Assembly (NCBI GenBank): GCA_009823395.1
Contig: CM020511.1
Location: forward strand, 10,804,501 to 10,868,500
DNA: 64,000 bases
Direction: 5' to 3'
Source: Thamnaconus septentrionalis
Taxonomy: Eukaryota; Chordata; Actinopteri; Tetraodontiformes; Monacanthidae
In this document: positions 13,519 through 24,540 of the stretch, piece after piece
Layout of the letters: every line of letters begins with the position of its first letter
How positions within the stretch are numbered: position 1 is the first letter of the stretch
Position numbers and translations under genes: made by a program
The notes under the pieces: model-generated
What the model was told of the DNA's origin: nothing
Databases searched by the model: none
The model's input: only the letters and a program-made list of their open reading frames with translations

Positions 13519-13985
13519 ATGACGCATAAAGAGGGCCTTGAACAAACATCACATCCGCACACCATACAAACCAAACATGGAAAACCAACCCATAGACCAT
13601 CTAAAGACAAGATTGACCAAAACTACATGCATGTGTATGAAATACCCAATCGCTCATGCAATAAAACATATATAAGGGAAACAGGGGACATCGGCATCAA
13701 AAATCCTGTTAAAAAGAAACATCAAAAAGACGGACGAGATCAAGAACAGAACAGGCATGACACGAAAACATGAAATCAACAATAACTGAACTGCAAATGT
13801 GAAAACCGCAATGTGGACGGGAAACATTCCAAAGTTACCCGCACGGAAAACAACTGGCCAATCAAGGCTGGATCATGGAAGCAGTAGAGATGAGGAAACG
13901 AGGCCGCACGGCCATGAACCGGGATGAGGGGGCAACGAGAGAACAGCAGGGGGCGGTGTCGACCTGTCAGTCTCCGACAGGTGAC
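13519..13985 (+). mobile_element. Penelope-like retroelement fragment with a decayed GIY-YIG domain
   Basis: Translation gives THRPSKDKIDQNYMHVYEIP, NRSCNKTYIRETGDIGIK and, after stops, MEAVEMRKRGRTAMNRDEGA. This is the pattern of the C-terminal GIY-YIG endonuclease of Penelope-like elements (VYxIPCxxCxKxYIGETGR ... EAIxIRKxxxxxMNRDEGA). Here the GIY position reads HVY and YIG reads YIR, so the domain is inactive. It has the same strand as the fragment at 8560-9166 but lies 4.35 kb away with no RT core between, so whether they were one insertion is unclear. Confidence 0.75.
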
Positions 13986-15847
13986 GCTGCCTCAGTCAGT
14001 GGGAACGTCAGGGGTGCTTTGACAGATTACGTGTCCGATAATGGAATAAACGAGAGAAACTATTGATTGTGAAGGTTTGATAATAACAAATGACATCTGA
14101 TTAATCTAAATAAATTCATTTCATTCAATTGTTTCTTGCTGATGTAGGTGAAAAAGGAAACTGGCCAGTGTGCCAGGTTATTACTATCAGTGTAGCCAAC
14201 GTGTTCCTGTGTTGCAACCAGGTGTTGCTGGTCCTTCCAAAAAAAACAACCAGAAATGGAGCCTAAAAATGAAGCTGGGATACAACTGCCAGAGGGGATA
14301 TTGATAGATGGGGGGGAAATGTATCTTTGCATTGTTTTGTTTTTGTTGTTGTTTTGTATGTTTTAAGCATTTGCATTAAATTTATGCTTGGAGATTTCTG
14401 CGCACCACAACTCAAAGAAGACAGGATGGAATCCACTTCTGTAACAGGTGGCGTCTTTGGCTTTTGATTGTGTAGCTGAGATTCAGGTTGACAGTGCCAG
14501 GCATTTCCCCTCCATGGGATTACATCATTCTAAAGCCACATTTTCAAGCCACATGGAGTGTTTCCATAGTAGTGGAAAACTTTGCCCCCTAAGCGATAGA
14601 CCTTGGACAATGGCCAGAGGATCATTCTGCCTAGAAATTATAAAGCACACTGTTGAAATGATTTATTGCAAGGTGTTATTGTTAGTTTAATAGTGCTCCT
14701 GGTTTCCACTTTGTATAAGGAACAACATGATGTGAGTGTCATTGGTCTGATCGGCTGTGATGTTACTCGGCTATTTTGGCTGTTAGATTAGTCTAAATTA
14801 GTTCTGCATGACTGAAGTTATGCCGAGAAAAAAATTAATTTGGTATCACTTTCTGTGAAAGTCTATTGTATAATGCATCATGGGTGTATTAATGGCTTTT
14901 TCAATGCAGTAATACTACTTTAACAAACATGTTATAAATGTTTATTATCACATAACAATTTCTGTGATATAAACATGTAGAGGAACTCATGATGTGTTAT
15001 GCCTTTATGGCAAAGTGACAACAGTTCTTTATTCATACATGTGATGATTTGGATTGTATAATATGTTATGTAATATACAGTATGTGTGACTTATTTTGTA
15101 TGTTGTGGTCTCATTAAGCTTAGACTCTGTTATTCACATAATTTTATGAGACCATAACATCCACCAGTATCAAAATAATCTGAACTCTTGTAACACAGTG
15201 TAAAATATTATAAATGTTAAAATCCTGTTGATGGAATCTTTCGTTATTGCCATGTAGGTATAACACAACATGGATGAAGAGCCTATAACTTGGCTTGTTT
15301 CCAAGCTACCTTGCCAAGGTAGAATTGCTTGGAGTGTGGTAGTGGGGGTGCAGAGTGAATCCTGATGAGTATCTCAAAGGAGTCTCGGCCCTGGTGCATC
15401 GCACCGCAGTGCTCCGTCAGTGGGCACGCCGTGCTTCAGTATTTTTGAATTGACATGCGTCATCAACAACATTCAGTTACATCACAGCCTTTGGCCAAAC
15501 AAGGCATGGACTGGACAATTGGTTTGACGACTTTGTTTCTGCCGGGTTTACAAGCCAGTCTTGAAAGGGATGGACAGAAGGCCTTGATGCTGTAGTAAAC
15601 ATTGTCGAGGATTTTTCCGACCCTTGCGGCGTGCTTTCACGTGCTGGTGATAACTTGGTGGGGTATCCGTAAAGGTGCTTGAAAGCTCTTAAGTGCTGTC
15701 CATTTACCGTTTGCCATTTTAGGTACATGTAGTAATCATCATCATCATCATCATCATCTTCATCACCATCATCTATTTTTACGAGACACAAGTTAAAAAG
15801 CCTTATAAAGATTCTGATAGATGTTTCTCTGAAGCCTCTTATCTCCT
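13986..15847. other. AT-rich stretch without recognisable genes
   Basis: Only a short (ATC)n run at 15736-15775 and AT-rich unique sequence. Confidence 0.55.
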
Positions 15848-16402
15848 GTTTTGAAGGACATAAATACATGGATGCAGCTAAACTTTTCAAATGAAAATAA
15901 GACGGAGATTGCAGTGTTTGGGCAGTACCTGACCAAGGACAATGGATTTGGCCCTTTCGCTTACTCCAATCAGTCACCTGCTGAAAGCCTTGGTGTGATA
16001 CCAGGCTCCTCGTTTATATTTGACAAACAGATCGATTGTGTTGTCAGAACTAGCTTCTGTCAGCTACGACTCCTTGCCAAAATCAAACCCTATCTGGGTT
16101 TCCAAGGACTTTGAGAGTGTTTCCAATGCTTTCATTAAATCGAGACTAGACTACTGTAACTCTGTGTGTTGGCCTGAGGGCAGTCATCTCTCCGTTGGCC
16201 AAAATTCAGCTGCTCGTCTTTTAACTGGAAAGAGGAAAATGGATCATATCACACCAGTGCTGGCCTCTCTACACTGGCCAAGATTTCAGTGTTTGTTTGA
16301 ATGATCTTAAATTGCCTATCCCCTGAGTATTTATGCAACCTTTGAACTGCCGCAGCACTTGTTGTTTTTAAATGGGCTATATAAATAAACTTGACTTGAC
16401 TT
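15848..16402 (+). mobile_element. 5'-truncated L2-like LINE, end of reverse transcriptase plus 3' tail
   Basis: Two overlapping frames carry the LINE RT C-terminal region: KDINTWMQLNFSNENKTEIA, LGVIPGSSFIFDKQI and RLLAKIKPYLGF, then after a frameshift near 16105 AFIKSRLDYCNSV, QNSAARLLTGKRKMDHITPV and LASLHW. The motif series SRLDYCNSL, QNAAARLLTGTRKRDHITPVL, SLHWLPV is typical of fish L2/CR1-clade elements. The insert ends with an untranslated tail and TATATAAATAAACTTGACTT, a short tandem terminus. Dead copy. Confidence 0.82.
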
Positions 16403-17204
16403 GTGACTAAAGAGTAATCAGCAGTGTAATAATTTCACACAACATTTTGCATTTTGGTATCCATTCTATAGTCAGAGGCATTCTATATTTTTGACCAAAT
16501 TTCTCAGCATTTACTGTATATTGGATTTATACCGTGCTTAAATATTGTAGTAATTATAGCTGTTTAAAGCTTACTATATGTCTTTTTTATATACTACTCC
16601 ATAGAGGAAGTGTTGGGATACCATGTAAACATTTCATATGTTCAATAGAACTTTGTGAACACCTTCTGATTTGTCATTGGACTATTGCTGTATTAACACT
16701 AATAATAGTGAGGTTTTATTGCCTGTTTCCAAGTCGTTGGCTGTTTGTGACGTCTAAATTTTCCACGGACGAGTGTGGAGAGACTGCCCTCTGGTGGTAC
16801 AAGGTATATACTGCAAAAGAAATTGGCCGCATCAGTTACGTCAGCGATGGATTTTATTTTTAAATGCGTTTTTTTCCACTTGTAAATACATCTTTATTCT
16901 TTTGAATGGTGTTTGTCCAGCGAGAGCATATCATGATGCAATTCGGGTTTAAGTTTTAATATTAAGTTTTATTATGATATTGTAGACAGACGTCAAACAT
17001 TGACATGGTATTTTCTTTTATTATTTAAAATCGGGGAGCTGTTTCACAGTCACTGAACGCAGTCCTACGTGTTAGGTGCGGACTCGCGTCAAGGTCATCA
17101 ACAGCGCAGTATAAACAAAGTGACCAAACAAACCACTTCCCTAACTCTGCTTCTGGAACTTAGCCTACAAAAAGTGACCTGGGAAATTGATTTCTCGAGC
17201 AACC

Positions 17205-17345
17205 CAATGACGTTTTCCAGCGGGTCCTTACAAACTACATTTCCCATAAGTGCCCGCGCGCTGGGTTTACATGCGGCTCTCCATGCAGTCAGTCTGTCGG
17301 CGACAAATGTGGCGCTTCAATGACACTTAACCCTGGCCCGTTCGC
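17205..17345 (+). promoter_or_regulatory. Probable fam210a promoter with a ZNF143/Staf-like site
   Basis: The stretch holds CCAATGACGT (CCAAT plus a CRE-like core) near 17203 and AACTACATTTCCCATAAGTGC at 17233-17253. The latter is a near match to the ZNF143 element ACTACAnnTCCCAnnATGC with one extra base. GC rises downstream and no TATA box is visible. In human the FAM210A promoter is shared head-to-head with RNMT (from memory); here no RNMT coding sequence was found on the left. Inference from motifs and position. Confidence 0.5.
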
Positions 17346-17402
17346 ATGGCCACCCAGAACAAGGGTACGGTCCGGACTGTTCTTCAGCACATGACGTGTA
17401 AC
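17346..17402 (+). CDS. fam210a: Probable fam210a exon 1 with an in-frame upstream start
   Basis: An ATG at 17346 opens 19 codons (MATQNKGTVRTVLQHMTCN) and stops at a strong donor, AAC|GTAAGT. The boundary is phase 0, and joining it to the exon at 18688 keeps the frame into MMQRILN, adding 38 residues. Exonic status is inferred from the donor, the promoter-like sequence just upstream and the frame match. Translation may still begin at 18745, since the downstream presequence would be buried by the extension. The ATG has C at -3 and G at +4, a middling context. The exon could equally be 5' UTR. Confidence 0.5.
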
Positions 17403-18687
17403 GTAAGTATGACCCCTTCATCGTTCTCTATCACTGACTACTGTTGCTTTTGTGTTAGCGCTGACTTGTCCTCCTTACTGCGTTGCTTCGCAGCGCAGCT
17501 AGCCCCAAGCAACGCTAGGCTAACGTTAGGCTCCAATGCTGAGTTGGTGACTGCGCTACCGTGGCTTGACACTCACTATGTGGATTATAACTATTATCTA
17601 CTGTTAAAAATGTGTTGAAGTTTACTCTCAGTCGGCTGCAAAGTCACCGCTACTCTTCCATGTCCTCTAAATCTAACTGGCCAATGTCAACCGACTTAAA
17701 ATAGTGCTCATGTAAAGTTAGCTTGAGCGCATCAGTGCTATTCCCCCATTGGAACTTGAACGTTAAGCCAGAATAGATCTCTACGGTGTCGCGTTACCTG
17801 GGCTCAGGGACGTACTTTTATTTTGAAGACAAATCTAATGACTTCCTGCAAAATTTCACAAACATGTTTGAACAATCTGGGTGATTGGAAAGCTGGTCTA
17901 AAGTTTGGACAGCAATGAGGAAATGTGTATGAGCTTTGCCCTGTTGTAAAAGCGTGTTGCTCCATATACGCTTCACTCGTACAGTTGGCTTTCCCCGCCT
18001 GTTTATATTAACCTGCGGCCTCGATTATTCTCTTACAGGTGCTGCATGTATGATTGTCTGTTCATCAAGCCAAGGTATGTTCAGGAACTTTGATGCTGTA
18101 AAATGAAACGGTGCTAGAGAGAATCAGAAGACCTTCCTCTGTGGTAGCAAAAATGTAATGCGATGAGCCATCGCAGTAATGCGAAAACAGTTTGTCTGGA
18201 GTGAGTGAGCAGTGAGGTCACGCAGTGGTCAGTGTGTCAGTGTTGTTTGGGATTTACTCACACAGAACAAACTGCAGGCGTTTACATTGGCTGATTAGTT
18301 TGATGGGATTCATTTAGTTTATGAAAGTTACGAAAGTATGTTGTTGTTTTTTTGAGAAGCATAGTTTAATGTCGGTACGGGAATATCCGTAATACAAGTA
18401 CCATTGCAGAACAAAACACAAAACAACACATGCTTTACAATATTCTTCTTAATTATATCACAATTCAATCATTTGTCCTCATAATCATGAAATATTTTCC
18501 CCTTTCAATATTTTTTAAAACTCAGCTTTCAAATCATCACTGAACCAATTCCAAAAGTATAGTTAACATTGGTTCTCTCACATTACATAATTCAAAGACA
18601 CTAAACCCTCTCAACATGTATTTCTATGATTTTAAAAAGCTTTGAATATATGTACATGTATACAGTAAATGTTTTTTCTCCTTCCAG

Positions 18688-19127
18688 TCTGTGGTTGAAA
18701 GTCACGGCGGCAGAGCGGAGTTGAGGAAGACGACGACCAGGACGATGATGCAGCGCATCCTGAACCGCGGCACTCTGCAGCGCTTGGCGGCCGTGCGACC
18801 CCTGCTGGTGGGGGTCCAGGCCCCCCCGCCGCCAGCCTTGTTCTGCTGCTGCGCCCTCCGCCGGCCACCGCCAGCGCCCCCCACTGGCCGGCGCTGGCTG
18901 TCGGCGTCCACTCGGCCCAGGGAGGAGGAGGAGGCTCAGCGGGGGGCCGGCAGTGGCCCTGACGCGGTGACGGAGGCGGAGGTGGAGGTGGACCCCTTGC
19001 AGGACAAGTCCATCGGCCTGGTGCAGAGGTTCAAGAGGACCTTCAAGCAGTACGGGAAGGTGATGATCCCCGTCCACCTGCTCACGTCGTCCGTCTGGTT
19101 TGGAACCTTCTACTACGCCGCCATGAA
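18688..19127 (+). CDS. fam210a: fam210a exon 2 (first exon encoding the core protein)
   Basis: A pyrimidine-rich acceptor (ttttttctccttccag) ends at 18687 and the donor AA|GTGAGT follows 19127. Translation from 18745 gives the presequence, a low-complexity Pro/Ala/Arg linker (residues about 26-58), an acidic stretch, and the start of the conserved core ending YYAAM plus two bases of a Lys codon. The 57 nt from 18688 to 18744 stay open in the same frame, so this exon can also continue a protein started in the previous exon. It is strongly GC-rich. Confidence 0.93.
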
Positions 19128-20316
19128 GTGAGTCTGCAGCATTCTTCCTTCAGTTCAACGCTTGTAGTTGAATTTGTGTTGTTTTGATTTTTAGGGAAGC
19201 ACTGATACCACATTTTTACACAACGAGTAGAGTACAAGTACTTGCATTTCAGTACTGCCCAATACCGAGTGCTCAAGTGCTGAGATTACACATTATAGAT
19301 TTCCAAAGACGTTATGTTCTCAGCATGTTTTTCTACAACATGGGGTCACTGTTTCACTGCAGTATAAAGACAAATTTAACAAAATAGTCTTATCCATACA
19401 TTGGCAACTGATATCGGTGGCGTGGTATCGGCACATATGTTACGAGTACAAGTAGAGTACCCTACCCGAGTATCTGTATCAATACAAGTATCGGATATCA
19501 GTACAGATATCCAAGTTTCACTGCAGTACAAACACAAATTTAACGAAATTGTCTTATACATACATATAAAACTGGTATTGGTGTCGTACAAGTAGAGTTC
19601 TCCACCCCGGTATCGGCACCGATACCCAATGCTGGTATCGGTATCGATACCTCATGCTGGTATCGGTATCTGTGCATCCTTAGTTTTTAATTTTAAAAAT
19701 CTCTCTGGCTTTGTGTTTCACTTGAACGCAGAGGTGTGAACGTTGTGCCATTTCTGGAGATGATTGGACTGCCAGAGTCAGTGGTTGACCTGCTGAGGGA
19801 GTCTTCAAGCGGCTACGCCATCACTGCCTACGCCATGTACAAGGTAACCTTCCTGCAGGCTCTCAGTTTACAGCCCTTCAAGTTTCATTGTTAAACTGCC
19901 TGACTTCTGCAATAATCACATTGGAATCCCGGGCCATTGTACGTTTAAAAAGAAAATCTATCTGTCTAGTGAGCTCTCCTCTGCTCCTCGTCCGTCCACA
20001 GATTGCGACCCCCGCCAGATACACGGTGACGCTGGGCGGCACGTCTCTCTTGGTCCAGTACCTCCGCAAGCACGGCTACTTGTCGACGCCGCCGCCAGTC
20101 AAAGACTACATCCAGGACAAAATGGAGGAGACCAAGGAGAAACTGACAGAAAAGATGGAAGAGACCAAGGAGCGCTTGTCGGAGAAAATGGAGGAGACCA
20201 AGGAGCGTCTCTCCGAGAAAATGGAGGAGACCAAGGACAAGCTGTCCGAGAAACTGCAGGAAACCAAAGACCGAGTGTCCGAACGGAAGCCGTTCTTCAG
20301 AAAGAAGAACGACTAG
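18745..20316 (+). CDS. fam210a: FAM210A, mitochondrial membrane protein (DUF1279), three coding exons
   Basis: Joining 18745-19127, 19732-19843 and 20002-20316 gives a 269-residue protein ending in TAG. Residues 1-20 (MMQRILNRGTLQRLAAVRPL) are Arg-rich, without acids, and look like a mitochondrial presequence. Residues about 84-195 are the FAM210/DUF1279 core: DPLQDKSIGLVQRFKRTFKQ, GKVMIPVHLLTSSVWFGTFY with a membrane segment, GVNVVPFLEMIGLP, and IATPARYTVTLGGTSLLVQY. Residues 204-258 are five 11-residue coiled-coil repeats of type EKMEETKERLS, then a basic tail. These blocks match vertebrate FAM210A rather than FAM210B. The family protein sits in the mitochondrial inner membrane and supports mitochondrial translation (established knowledge). 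The ATG at 18745 has A at -3 and is followed directly by a second ATG at 18748; an in-frame upstream ATG exists in the preceding exon. The gene runs tail-to-tail with ldlrad4, as in human. Confidence 0.96.
19192..19682. mobile_element. Non-autonomous hAT-like DNA transposon in fam210a intron 2
   Basis: The left end is TTAGGGAAGCACTGATACCA and the right end, reverse-complemented, is CTAAGGATGCACAGATACCG, giving imperfect terminal inverted repeats of about 18 bp. The interior repeats GGTATCGGTATCGATAC and AGTACAAGTAGAGTA blocks. This matches the common fish family with TAGGGATGCACCGATA ends, assigned to hAT from memory. It fills almost all of the 604-bp intron and carries no ORF. Confidence 0.75.
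19732..19843 (+). CDS. fam210a: fam210a exon 3
   Basis: The acceptor cttgaacgcag ends at 19731. The first base completes the split Lys codon (AA|A), followed by GVNVVPFLEMIGLPESVVDL and then SGYAITAYAMYK, before the donor AAG|GTAACC. The 112-nt exon fits the family alignment without gaps (human GVNVVPFLELIGLPDSVV, from memory). Confidence 0.95.
20002..20316 (+). CDS. fam210a: fam210a exon 4 (terminal coding exon)
   Basis: The acceptor tccgtccacag ends at 20001. The exon opens in phase 0 with IATPARYTVTLGGTS, the most conserved block of the family, passes through GYLSTPPPVKDYIQDK, and then encodes five tandem 11-residue units (20116-20280) before ERKPFFRKKND and TAG at 20314-20316. Human FAM210A, recalled from memory, has about three such units. 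Confidence 0.95.
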   Translation: MATPARYTVTLGGTSLLVQYLRKHGYLSTPPPVKDYIQDKMEETKEKLTEKMEETKERLSEKMEETKERLSEKMEETKDKLSEKLQETKDRVSERKPFFRKKND

Positions 20317-21150
20317 CGAGTTGCGTTTCTGAACAGACCTTCCCATTTTTAATCTCGTTCAATGATTGCGGACTTTGGAGCACTTCTGAAAGAAAAACAA
20401 AAAGTAACTGCACGGAAGAGAGATAAGTTGTCCACATCGCCCCCTCCTCTAGAAGTTCCACCTCAGATGTCGCATCTCGTCTGCTGTGTGTCGGTGTCCT
20501 GGCCGAGTCCCCGGTTGCCTGAACTCTGCCTCTTTGCACTGCGTCACTGACTAGACAGCAGCTTCACCGAGCTGCTGGCACTGCTGCCGCCGCCACCGCC
20601 GCTTGGCTCCCAGCTCTCAGTCTGGATTTCCACGGGGCTCAAAGTGATCTGTACGGCTCTGAGAGACAGTTGTACAGCTCTCCGGTTCTCCACCAGGAGA
20701 AAATGAAGGCTGTGTGTAAACAGCATCTCGCAAAGTCTTGACTGGCTCTTGTTGGGAAGAGAATTTAATTTGAGGCTCACCTGTGTGCACAGTCCGCCGG
20801 AGCCTTTGTGAAGGCTCAGTACCGCTTTGTGTCTTCTCTCAAGTCGGAGAAATGCAGTTTTGTTTTGTTTCTTTTTTATTATTAGCTCAAACTAATAAAT
20901 TATACCGATGCATCGACGTAAAACAACGTGACCCGGTCACTTGGTGTGTGAAGCTGTTCAAGGAGCAGTTTGGAGTCGGGAGTAAGTACGAGTTTTACAC
21001 GTGATGCGTCCATCCTACGTGTGAGTGTGCAGCAGGTACAGTGAGTCTCAACACTTTAATACAGGTGGATGTGTTTGGAGGTGCTCCAGGTGAAGACTCA
21101 CCAGGTGTTTGGAAAAGATCACAACTGAATAAAATCCAATGATCACTGAC
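20317..21150 (+). other. fam210a: fam210a 3' UTR
   Basis: Sequence after the TAG up to the best poly(A) site. AATAAA occurs near 20894, at 21128-21133 and at 21263-21268. The second is followed by a GT-rich then T-rich stretch (21150-21185), the classic downstream element, so cleavage near 21145-21155 is the best guess; the third would extend the transcript to about 21285. Confidence 0.6.
21128..21133 (+). terminator. fam210a polyadenylation signal AATAAA
   Basis: A canonical hexamer 0.8 kb after the stop codon, with a GT/T-rich downstream element at 21150-21185. Alternative hexamers lie near 20894 and at 21263. Confidence 0.6.
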
Positions 21151-22004
21151 GTTTGAGTGTGTGTGTGTTGTTGTTTTTTTTTTATGTTGACTGCACAGGT
21201 GATCAGAAGAAAGTGTTTACTACTGTACATCCTGAAAGGAGTCGCCAAATTCTCCGCAGTCAAATAAAGCTTAGGTGATTAAGTTAAGAGTATTAAGAAT
21301 TTAAAAAAAGGTTTCTAGTTTCTCAAGCTATAAACTCAAACGTGGTAATAGTGACCTGCTACCCTTTACTAGTGTCTTGTCGCTACCTTTTAAAGGGACA
21401 ATAAGTCTAAGAATGACATTGGATCTGTGATTGGCAAGCTGAGATGCACACTGCATGGATCAATGGAGAAATTTGATGTGACATTTCGTCCACTTATTTC
21501 TTATCTAGAATAGGTGACGATGTCTCTGGACAGTAAACCATCAGGGAATTGTATTTTTCTTCCTTTACCTGCTGCGTCTCTTTATTTCTGTCCAAGAGCG
21601 CACTGTTATTTTTTTCCTTGTTTTAGAAAAGTCTGTCTTAGGGGTTAGTTTCAAAGATCAAACCAAATATAATGAAACCCTAATTTATTCACAATACTTT
21701 CATATGAAGAAAACAGACGCTTCAACACAGCGAAACGCCGCCCTCTTGTGATTGAATCAGGGGACTGCAGTGAAAGAGGTCAGAGTTTTAAGCTCCCTCC
21801 AAAATAAAAAAAAAAAAAATGTTTTTTAATTATTTGAAAAAGTGCTACGAAACCAAACACGTTCGGTCAAAGGAGGAGAACCATTTGGTGCCAGAGCATC
21901 CACTGTATAGTCTGAGCTGTTCTGATATACCTAAAAAATAAAATGTCATGTTCTCCATCCGACCAAGCATGATTGGTCCAATGAATCAATTTGACCATTC
22001 AAGT

Positions 22005-22150
22005 GCTAATTCAGTATGAAAGTGGATGATGGGGTACAAAATCCCAACATGTCCAAAGCTTAACATACTGCCCGTAAATACATTAATAAAAGTGTACACT
22101 TGCAGTACAATAAAGTCATTTGGTTTTCCTACCCTTAGAGCAGTTCTCCC
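22005..22150 (+). repeat. Dispersed fish repeat, copy 2
   Basis: CTGCCCGTAAATACATTAAT, AAAAGTGTACACTTGCAGTA and TTTTCCTACCCTTAGAGCAG align with the copy at 32586-32670 on the same strand at roughly 80 percent by eye. Confidence 0.55.
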
Positions 22151-22325
22151 CTATATATAAGAATGAATGAATGAATACAAGAATGCATCTTGTGAGAAAA
22201 AGTGTTGAAAGAGCAGGAGAGTCAGAATTTCCCTTTTGGATGCCTCTCTCTCTACCTCTACTTTGACCGGTGTGTACTGCCCTATGTGAGGAGGCATATG
22301 TGTTGCTTGTCCATAAAGTAGTTCG

Positions 22326-22399
<74 letters not shown>
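22326..22399. repeat. Compound A17-(TA)10-(TG)19 microsatellite
   Basis: A poly(A) run followed by TA then TG dinucleotides without unique bases between. Confidence 0.97.
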
Positions 22400-22402
<3 letters not shown>

Positions 22403-24507
22403 AAAGAGACTTTGCATTATCTCCAAGGAACCTTGAAGATAACTTGTGAAACAGGTGAAGAAAATGGAATTTCACAGAGTGTCTTGTGACTTGTCGTCGG
22501 CTCAAAATACATACATCACGTACATGATTGCAGAGCGCTTGGAGAGAAACACTGAGTGACACTGGGTGCTGGGTTTAGAAACGGGCGGGTGGGCAGGAAG
22601 TCCTCTCTGCGTGTGTGTGTGTGTTGATATCATGGTGCCCACCCACCAGTTGCCTTCTAATCAGCGAGGTCTGGCACGTCGTCTGCGTGGCTGTCAGTGT
22701 CCAGCGATGCTAAGCAGATATAGAAGAGCGAGCTGACCTGCCCCCAGTCGCCCCTCTTCATTATCAACCTTATCTATATGGAAATACCACCGCACTCCTC
22801 AGCGCTGACCGTGTGTGTGTATTTGTGTGTGTGTGTGTGTGTGCCTGCTGCAATGACCTCTGCCGTCGGCAGTAATGAGCGGCTGTTTATGCAGCGGCCG
22901 GCACCTGTCCGTCGTCCCAGAGGGAGGGCGACGCGGAAGACGGAGCGGCGCTCCGATCGGCTGCTCTCCCGCCGCAGCGTAAAGACAATCTGTGTTCTTC
23001 AGGTGGGGGGGTTCGGCGCCGAACACGACTCAAGTGTCAAGACACCTGAGGTGAAGCGCAGGTCAGTGGGTGGGGTGGGAGGGAGACCAACTGTCTTCTC
23101 GGTCAGTTCCGGAGATTTTCTCCGCCTTGCATCCCCGACTGGCTGAAGGTCGGCGGAGTCGCTCTGGCTCGGCCGACAGACTGCGGAGGAAGTTGACGCC
23201 CGGGTCACCTTCAGCGGAGTAACTTCTCTAAGAATCTGCGAGTAAAAAGGGCAACCGTGTCATGGTCCGTTCGGACTCCATGTCTCCAACCCCTCCTGGA
23301 ATCTGGGGGAACCTCTCCTGGAGGTGGGAGTTGAAGACCGCACCACTGACAGGGGGCTAAACCACCACCCGTGCCACAAAGCCCCTGACCCCGATGACTC
23401 CCTCTGCTGGTGTGAGCCCACAGGAGGTCATGTGACCTTTTTGCTTGGTGCCGTGTTGGTCACATGATGAACAGCAAGATGAAGAAGACTGTCGGTGACC
23501 CCTGATGGACGGTAAATAAAGCTGAATTGCAAAAAATTTTGTGGAGTTTGGACACTTTCTGTAATTTCATCGAGTAAGTGATATGCATGTGAGAAATATT
23601 TAACCGTTTCCATTTGCTCTTGCGGTGGAGTGAATTAAAATTACAAAAGCATTGTCTCTGTTCACTGAACTGGATAGTGTGTGTGTGTGTGTGTGTGTGT
23701 GCACGGTGCCTCATTATGCAAGCAATTCTTTAACTTTGGAAACTCTGTCAACGTGTCTGCAGGCGGCCGTTTAAAAAAATAAAAAATAAATAAAAATCTG
23801 CTGATCCGATTTCAAGTCGCGGCTGAACTGGAACCGGGCTCAGTCTCTCCCTCAACTCTGGGTTCCCAGCCAGAGCACATCCTTTATTAAATATGGAAGC
23901 GCTACTAGAAAGCAGTTTCCTTATCGCCTTCCCTTGTTTCCTGGCGGATGCTTAAAAGCCTGCGAGGGCTTCAAGACTGAAGCGGCTGCACGTCTCATCC
24001 ATCCCTGCCGCCGCCGCCGCCGCCACTGCCGAGAGCGGATGATGTATGCATGACTGGCCGCGGACGGCCTCCGCGGACGGCCTCCGCCAGTGAGTGCGGG
24101 CGCAGTCTGGAGAAAGTGAGTCAGGAGGAAATGTGAATACCATCAGGGACACGGACGGGCGCTCGCAGCGTTTCGCAGGCGGCAGGTTCACAGAGAGGAC
24201 AGTGGGCGGCTCTACACCCCTCCACCCACCCCGGGGGGCCCAACCCTTCCTCTGCACTCGGTAAGTGAGGCTAAGTGCTCGGAACGTCGGCTTTGTTTCG
24301 CTCCTTACGAATGTTATGACAAGCAACCAGATGGGGTCTGTCCATAAATAAACTGCCGCTTGCTGCAAAGTGTTGAAGCCGGCAATGGTTTATGCAGCCC
24401 ATTGTCTTGCTGGTCTGAGCCGAGTCCCTCGTCCGAGGCTCCAGAGTCTTTGGACACCAAGTGGAAACACGTGAGCGGGAGATTCAGAGCGCGACCTGGA
24501 TGTGAAG

Positions 24508-24540
24508 CAACCTGGATGGGCTACCTGCCCATCCAGGTTG
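24508..24540. repeat. Perfect 14-bp inverted repeat, 5-nt loop
   Basis: Arms CAACCTGGATGGGC (24508-24521) and GCCCATCCAGGTTG (24527-24540) around TACCT. Confidence 0.95.

Noticed and set aside
1..17200. rnmt, mc5r or mc2r exons expected from human synteny
   Set aside because: No methyltransferase motif series and no long intronless seven-helix frame on either strand.
18601..19077. 158-residue minus-strand frame opposite fam210a exon 2
   Set aside because: Shadow of the GC-rich coding exon; the plus-strand frame is a proven family member with splice sites, and the antisense frame has no family signature.
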